A DNA stretch of 9,045 nt from Actinomyces sp. (GTDB lineage Bacteria; Actinomycetota; Actinomycetes; Actinomycetales; Actinomycetaceae): assembly GCA_012837655.1 (NCBI GenBank), contig DUQT01000255.1, positions 1-9,045 on the forward strand. Direction: 5' to 3'. The notes under the pieces are model-generated. The model was given only the letters and a program-made list of their open reading frames with translations, had not been told where the DNA came from and searched no databases. The translations under genes were made by a program, and so were the position numbers. Shown here piece after piece: positions 5,887 through 9,045 of this stretch. The number at the start of each line of letters is the position of its first letter. Position 1 is the first letter of the stretch.

Positions 5887-6057
5887 ATGGCAGTTCCCAA
5901 GCGCAAGATGTCCCGGTCGAACACTCGCACTCGCCGGTCGACGTGGAAGGCTGATCTCCCAGAGCTTCAGACTATCCGTGTGCAGGGCCGCGAAATCCGA
6001 GTGCCTCGTCGCCTAGTCAAGGCGTACAAGTCCGGTGCGATCGAGATCGAGGACTAG
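5887..6057 (+). CDS. rpmF: 50S ribosomal protein L32, zinc-independent (C-minus) type
   Basis: 56 residues. The N-terminus MAVPKRKMSRSNTRTRRS is the L32 signature that lines the large ribosomal subunit. The usual zinc-binding form has four cysteines in the C-terminal half; here there are none, and the C-terminal half reads REIRVPRRLVKAYKSGAIEI (36-55), like the cysteine-free L32 of mycobacteria (family knowledge). A perfect AAGGAG (5871-5876) stands 10 nt before the ATG. The gene stands alone, without the yceD/plsX neighbours common in other phyla, and ends at a strong terminator. Two inverted repeats in its upstream region might be regulatory. C-minus L32 copies are sometimes under Zur control, but I see no recognisable Zur box. 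Confidence 0.97.
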   Translation: MAVPKRKMSRSNTRTRRSTWKADLPELQTIRVQGREIRVPRRLVKAYKSGAIEIED

Positions 6058-6102
6058 TCGCAAGACTGTTTAATCCACTGGCCACCATTTGGTGTAGCCA
6101 AG

Positions 6103-6134
6103 AAAATGAGCCTGACAAAAGTCAGGCTCATTTT
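6103..6134 (+). terminator. Bidirectional Rho-independent terminator after rpmF
   Basis: A 14-bp perfect stem (6103-6116 with 6121-6134; core TGAGCCTGAC/GTCAGGCTCA) with an AAAA loop. The 3' arm runs into TTTTT (6131-6135). On the minus strand the stem is followed by TTTTCTT, so it can also stop transcripts arriving from the tRNA-Arg side. Confidence 0.95.
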
Positions 6135-6166
6135 TGTATGCGCTTTTGGCGCGGTCGAGTTCGGAT

Positions 6167-6205
6167 AAGAAAATCTCGCGACGCATGCGGACACATGTCG
6201 CGAGA
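6167..6205 (-). terminator. Terminator of tRNA-Arg
   Basis: TCTCGCGAC (minus, 6205-6197) pairs with GTCGCGAGA (6182-6174) as a 9-bp perfect stem around a 14-nt loop, directly followed on the minus strand by TTTTCTT (6173-6167). It starts 11 nt beyond the tRNA 3' end. Confidence 0.85.
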
Positions 6206-6215
6206 CTTCGATAAG

Positions 6216-6288
6216 CACCCCCGACAGGATTCGAACCTGCGACCAATTGCTTAGAAGGCAACTGCTCTATCCACTGAGCTACGGAGGC
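6216..6288 (-). tRNA. tRNA-Arg (anticodon TCT)
   Basis: A 73-nt cloverleaf can be drawn in full. Acceptor GCCTCCG pairs with CGGGGGT (two G-T pairs), the D arm is GCTC/GAGC, the anticodon stem GTTGC/GCAAT encloses the loop CTTCTAA with anticodon TCT (reads AGA/AGG, Arg), the variable loop is TGGTC, and the T arm GCAGG-TTCGAAT-CCTGT is canonical. The discriminator is G73. CCA is not encoded (the genomic sequence continues CTT) and must be added by a nucleotidyltransferase. Confidence 0.97.
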
Positions 6289-6342
6289 TCACACAACCAC
6301 GAACCGCCCGGATCACTAGGAAGCCGCGAGTGCGCTCATGCC

Positions 6343-6371
6343 ATTGTAAGAGGGTGACGCGTGCCTGCCAA
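6343..6371 (-). promoter_or_regulatory. Promoter of tRNA-Arg
   Basis: On the minus strand TTGGCA (6371-6366, 5/6 to TTGACA) and TACAAT (6348-6343, 5/6 to TATAAT) are exactly 17 bp apart. It would start transcription near 6336, giving a 5' extension of about 48 nt for RNase P to remove. This is the best sigma70-type promoter in the window. Confidence 0.75.
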
Positions 6372-6383
6372 ATATTCGCAGGC
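6363..6383 (-). terminator. Short hairpin after ilvA, overlapping the tRNA promoter
   Basis: GCCTGC (6383-6378 on the minus strand) pairs with GCAGGC (6368-6363) around a 9-nt AT-rich loop, 15 nt beyond the ilvA stop. There is no T-tail. It may end ilvA transcripts, but its 3' arm overlaps the -35 of the tRNA promoter, and 6 bp is modest. Confidence 0.35.
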
Positions 6384-6398
6384 CCTAGGTCCAAATCG

Positions 6399-7670
6399 TT
6401 AGATGAGGATTCTGAATATCTCAGAATCGTGCGGGATCTGCTCAACATGCAGAGGCGACTGTGCCATGCGGCGGCGCAACGACTGAATGTCAGCAGCGTT
6501 TGCAAGGTCGATACCGACCAGTGCGGGCCCTGTTTCGCGGTTATTTTTCTTGGTGTACTCAAAGTGAATGACATCTTGGTCGGGTGCCAAGACATCGTTT
6601 AGGAATGTGCGTAGCGCGCCTGGTTCCTGGGGGAATGTAACTAGGAAGTAGTGGCGCAGGCCCTCGTGGCGAAGTGATCTTTCCTGAACTTCCGCGTACC
6701 TGGACAAGTCATTATTTCCGCCTGAAACTATTGCTACCACCGGACCGTTTGGAATGTGGGGGAGGTAGCGGCGTATCGCTGCAGAGGCCAAGGCGCCCGC
6801 GGGTTCGGCGATGATTCCTTCAGAGTGGTACAAATCCAACATCTCTGAGCAAACTGCGCCCTCGGGAACTGTAATAACGTCGTCGAGATATTCGCTAAGG
6901 ATCGGGAACGTAATGTCGCCCGCGCGGCCGACGGCGGTTCCGTCTACGAAATTGTCGACCTGATCAAGCGTGACGGGGTGGCCGGCGAGCATGGCGGCCT
7001 TGATTGACGCGGCTCCGTCGGGTTCGACACCGATTACTTTCACGTCGGGACGCTTTTCTTTCAGCCATACTGCGATGCCTGCGGCCAGACCTCCACCGCC
7101 CATGGGAATGACGACGGAGTCGGTGCCTTCGGGGATTTGCTGGTCAAGCTCGACTGCGATTGTTCCCTGTCCGGCGATGGTCATGGGGTCGTCGTAGGGA
7201 GGAACAAAGATTAGGCCTTCCTCGTTGGCGATGCGTCCGGCTTCTTCATTTGCCTTGTCAAAGGAGCCGTCGACAATGATCTGTTCGACCCAGCCCTTGC
7301 CGATCGTGGCGATGCGGTCGCGTTTTTGGCGCGGCGTGTTTGAAGGAAGGAAAATCTTTCCCTTGATACCCAGCTGTGCGCATGCGTAGGCGACGCCCTG
7401 CGCGTGGTTTCCTGCAGACGCCGCGGCAACACCGTGCTGCGCTTCTTCTTTAGATAGCGATGCGATCTTGTTGTATGCGCCGCGGACCTTGAATGAGCGA
7501 CAAACTTGAATGTCCTCGCGCTTTAGATAGACGGGGACGCCGACCACTTCGGAAAGGCGCGGCGACTGCTCCAGTGCGGTCTTAATAGCTACGTTTTCCA
7601 ACCGGTGAGCAGCTTCATCGACATCACGGGCGTTTACTTGGACAGTTCCGACGTTTGTTATCGCTCTCAT
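6399..7670 (-). CDS. ilvA: Threonine ammonia-lyase (threonine dehydratase), biosynthetic type
   Basis: 423 residues. It deaminates L-threonine to 2-oxobutanoate, the first step towards isoleucine, using PLP in the cytoplasm. Lys61 in CRSFKVRGAYN is the Schiff-base lysine. SAGNHAQG (85-92) and GGGGL (191-195) bind substrate and PLP phosphate; SGGNND (about 316-321) contacts the ring. A C-terminal ACT-like regulatory domain (about 338-423) begins at HYFLVTFPQEPGALRTFL. The single ACT-like domain and this length match the shorter IlvA of Gram-positive bacteria rather than the two-domain E. coli enzyme; allosteric control by isoleucine or valine is usual for such domains. Catabolic TdcB lacks such a domain and is about 330 residues, which argues against it. 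There is no good Shine-Dalgarno; TAAACT lies 6 nt before the ATG, so it is probably leaderless. Confidence 0.95.
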   Translation of the reverse strand: MRAITNVGTVQVNARDVDEAAHRLENVAIKTALEQSPRLSEVVGVPVYLKREDIQVCRSFKVRGAYNKIASLSKEEAQHGVAAASAGNHAQGVAYACAQLGIKGKIFLPSNTPRQKRDRIATIGKGWVEQIIVDGSFDKANEEAGRIANEEGLIFVPPYDDPMTIAGQGTIAVELDQQIPEGTDSVVIPMGGGGLAAGIAVWLKEKRPDVKVIGVEPDGAASIKAAMLAGHPVTLDQVDNFVDGTAVGRAGDITFPILSEYLDDVITVPEGAVCSEMLDLYHSEGIIAEPAGALASAAIRRYLPHIPNGPVVAIVSGGNNDLSRYAEVQERSLRHEGLRHYFLVTFPQEPGALRTFLNDVLAPDQDVIHFEYTKKNNRETGPALVGIDLANAADIQSLRRRMAQSPLHVEQIPHDSEIFRILI

Positions 7671-7676
7671 GGCTCA

Positions 7677-7704
7677 AGTTTAGAGACCTGTTTCCACAAG
7701 TTAA
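7677..7704 (-). promoter_or_regulatory. Putative promoter for leaderless ilvA
   Basis: On the minus strand TTAACT (7704-7699, 4/6) and TAAACT (7682-7677, 4/6) are 16 bp apart. The -10 ends 6 nt before the ATG at 7670, the spacing expected if transcription starts at the A of ATG. Confidence 0.5.
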
Positions 7705-7763
7705 AAAAGTGTCGCAAGTTGAGACATCCAAATCTGTCTTATTCACCGCTGGGTTCATAAAAT

Positions 7764-7792
7764 GTCACAAATCGGCCTTTCCTTACTAGGGT
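7764..7792 (+). promoter_or_regulatory. Putative promoter for leaderless orn
   Basis: GTCACA (7764-7769, 4/6 to TTGACA) and TAGGGT (7787-7792, TANNNT type) are 17 bp apart. The -10 ends 7 nt before the orn ATG. AGAAGG at 7793-7798 is too close to the ATG to act as a normal Shine-Dalgarno. Confidence 0.5.
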
Positions 7793-7799
7793 AGAAGGT

Positions 7800-8426
7800 A
7801 TGACGAACAAGAAACCGCGCCGGCCACTCGTGTGGATTGACTGCGAGATGACCGGTTTAGACCTGGAAAAAGACGCCCTCGTTGAGGTAGCCGTTGTAAT
7901 TACCGACGAGCAATTAAATATCGTCGATCCCGGCATCGACATCGTTATCAAGCCCAGCCAGGAAGCCCTGGACAACATGGGCGACTTTGTGCGCAAGATG
8001 CACACTGATTCCGGACTCATCGAGGAGTTCGACAGTGGCGTTTCGCTTGAGGAAGCCGAAGCTACCGTCCTCGAATACGTGAAAAAATATGTTCCCGTGA
8101 AGCGCACAGCCCTGCTAGCTGGCAATTCGATTGGGACGGACAAGGAGTTCCTCGAGCGGGACATGCCTAACCTGATCGACTTCCTGCACTACCGGGTTGT
8201 GGATGTTTCTTCCATCAAGGAACTTGCGAAGCGCTGGTACCATCGCACGTTTGAGGAAGCGCCCGAAAAGCATGGCGGACACCGTGCTCGCGCGGACATC
8301 CTCGAGTCCATCCAGGAACTCGAGTACTACCGCCGCGTCCTCTTCCCCCGCGGCGAGGGCCCCACTCGCGAAGAATGCCGCGAAATCGCGCAGGAAGTCG
8401 TCGAACTGGGCATTCCAAACATTTAA
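7800..8426 (+). CDS. orn: Oligoribonuclease (DEDDh 3'-5' exoribonuclease)
   Basis: 208 residues. It degrades RNA fragments of two to five nucleotides, finishing mRNA decay and clearing linear dinucleotides such as pGpG. All exonuclease residues are present: Asp14 and Glu16 in WIDCEMTG (Exo I), Asp114 in GNSIGTDKEFL (Exo II), and His161 plus Asp166 in HRARADILESI (Exo III), defining the DEDDh class. The C-terminal tail (about 185-208) is slightly longer than in E. coli Orn, as usual in actinobacteria. The start is fixed by the promoter placement and by the distance to the Exo I motif. Orn is divergent from ilvA and followed by a strong hairpin at 8437. Confidence 0.97.
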   Translation: MTNKKPRRPLVWIDCEMTGLDLEKDALVEVAVVITDEQLNIVDPGIDIVIKPSQEALDNMGDFVRKMHTDSGLIEEFDSGVSLEEAEATVLEYVKKYVPVKRTALLAGNSIGTDKEFLERDMPNLIDFLHYRVVDVSSIKELAKRWYHRTFEEAPEKHGGHRARADILESIQELEYYRRVLFPRGEGPTREECREIAQEVVELGIPNI

Positions 8427-8436
8427 TTTCTTCATT

Positions 8437-8474
8437 TTCGAGGGCGTGGCTGGGACTCTGGCCGCGCCCTCGAA
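8437..8474 (+). terminator. Terminator hairpin after orn
   Basis: A 14-bp stem (8437-8450 with 8461-8474; core TTCGAGGGCG/CGCCCTCGAA) around a 10-nt loop, 10 nt after the orn stop. One pair is G-T in plus-strand RNA and would be a C-A mismatch in minus-strand RNA, which supports action on the orn transcript. No T-tail follows. Confidence 0.75.
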
Positions 8475-8594
8475 CTGTATCCACGGCTCGCGCCGGAGGG
8501 GCGTGGTGTGATGCGTTTTCCACAGACACGCGCGTGATCGTTCTTTCCACAGCTGGCGCGTCCGATTGTCGATTTGAACCACCGTCCTTTTGAA

Positions 8595-8610
8595 GATGGA
8601 GTCATCCATC
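8595..8610 (+). promoter_or_regulatory. Inverted repeat in the leader of the secreted-protein gene
   Basis: GATGGA-GTCA-TCCATC is a perfect 6-bp inverted repeat ending 6 nt before the Shine-Dalgarno AAAGGA (8617-8622). It could be an operator or a small RNA hairpin in the 5' leader. Function unknown. Confidence 0.3.
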
Positions 8611-8628
8611 AAGCTGAAAGGATTTCAG

Positions 8629-9045
8629 ATGGTTCGAAAGAGGCTTCTGCGGGCGCTCGCGGCCACAATCGGAGTAGCGGCACTAATCGGTGTCGGGGCC
8701 CCGCACGCGATGGCAGATGAACAGCCGTGGAACATTTTGGGTCGTGGTCAGGCGTTCGTCGCTCAATCCGGCGATCTGGTCGGAGTCTGCGCCGGCGACG
8801 ACCAACTTCGCAAAGGCGCTCCACTAACACCTGCTTCTGGCAAGTTCCGCGACCATGCGGTTGGATCCGCCATTCCTCGTAACTGGTCCACATCCATCGG
8901 AAACAAGGATATTTCCACAGTCGTATCCGCTGATAAGTCGTGGGTGGTCGCGGCGCTGTATCACCGCTACGCGAACACGGTTTCAAAGAATAGTCATCAG
9001 GCCGAATCATTCAGCTGGGCAGTCCAAAGCCAGCTGAGTGCATTC
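8629..9045 (+). CDS. Secreted protein of unknown function, 3' end cut by window edge
   Basis: 139 residues are visible, open to the last base. A clear Sec signal peptide begins the protein: positive n-region MVRKRLLR, hydrophobic stretch ALAATIGVAALIGVGAP (9-25) and a likely cleavage after HAMA, before DEQPW (about residue 29/30). The mature part begins NILGRGQAFVAQSGDLVGVC with a lone Cys54 and later has VVAALYHRYANTVSKNSHQA (106-125), then ESFSWAVQSQL. No transmembrane anchor or LPxTG is visible, but the C-terminus is missing. The pattern of an early Cys and a later A-L-Y-x-R-Y...Q-A-x-x-x-x-W-A-V helix loosely recalls the N-terminal domains of actinobacterial surface adhesins (including thioester-type domains); this is a weak impression only. 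AAAGGA lies 6 nt before the ATG. It is not recognised as a named family. Confidence 0.85.
   Translation, partial: MVRKRLLRALAATIGVAALIGVGAPHAMADEQPWNILGRGQAFVAQSGDLVGVCAGDDQLRKGAPLTPASGKFRDHAVGSAIPRNWSTSIGNKDISTVVSADKSWVVAALYHRYANTVSKNSHQAESFSWAVQSQLSAF

Noticed and set aside
6216..6288. Integration site of a mobile element at the tRNA
   Set aside because: No integrase, no direct repeat of the tRNA 3' end and only housekeeping genes on both sides.
8516..8552. Replication origin
   Set aside because: Only two DnaA-like sites, no AT-rich element and no origin genes nearby.
8115..8612. 165-codon minus-strand open frame
   Set aside because: It overlaps orn, which has complete DEDDh motifs, and crosses the orn terminator hairpin; no domain or ribosome binding site supports it.

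Overview
This window looks like a chromosomal stretch from a moderately GC-rich actinobacterium. The evidence is an actinobacterial-type Nei1 glycosylase, a cysteine-free (zinc-independent type) ribosomal protein L32, a DEDDh oligoribonuclease, and several genes with no ribosome binding site but a -10-like TANNNT element 6-8 nt before the ATG (leaderless style). A host in or near the Actinomycetaceae is a guess from overall feel, not shown. I see no mobile element, CRISPR array or phage gene.

Layout: (a) 1-1444, minus, a GH13 alpha-glucan hydrolase cut off at its 3' end by the window edge. It carries an in-frame 21-bp tandem repeat and faces (b) nei (1518-2327, plus) across a short divergent promoter region. 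(c) A GNAT acetyltransferase (2415-2909, minus) converges on nei. (d) A 300-base spacer holds a strong hairpin that fits a terminator for the next operon. (e) cysE and cysK (3210-4735, minus) form a two-gene cysteine-synthesis operon. Its leader carries a previously untracked 20-codon ORF (4823-4885) with three Cys codons near its end, sitting on mutually exclusive RNA stems. (f) A YigZ/IMPACT protein (4910-5548, minus). (g) A GC-rich spacer of 338 bases with no convincing gene. (h) rpmF (5887-6057, plus; 56 aa) with a textbook bidirectional terminator. (i) tRNA-Arg(TCT) (6216-6288, minus) with its own promoter and terminator. (j) ilvA (6399-7670, minus), divergent from (k) orn (7800-8426, plus). 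(l) The start of a secreted protein gene (8629 onward, plus), cut by the window end.

How the genes work together: CysE makes O-acetylserine and CysK converts it with sulfide to cysteine. The leader ORF upstream of cysK has the form expected of a cysteine-sensing attenuator, in which ribosome stalling at Cys codons would report low Cys-tRNA. This is the most interesting signal in the window. The other genes are ordinary housekeeping functions (DNA repair, RNA decay, translation, isoleucine synthesis, alpha-glucan use) that are neighbours rather than partners.
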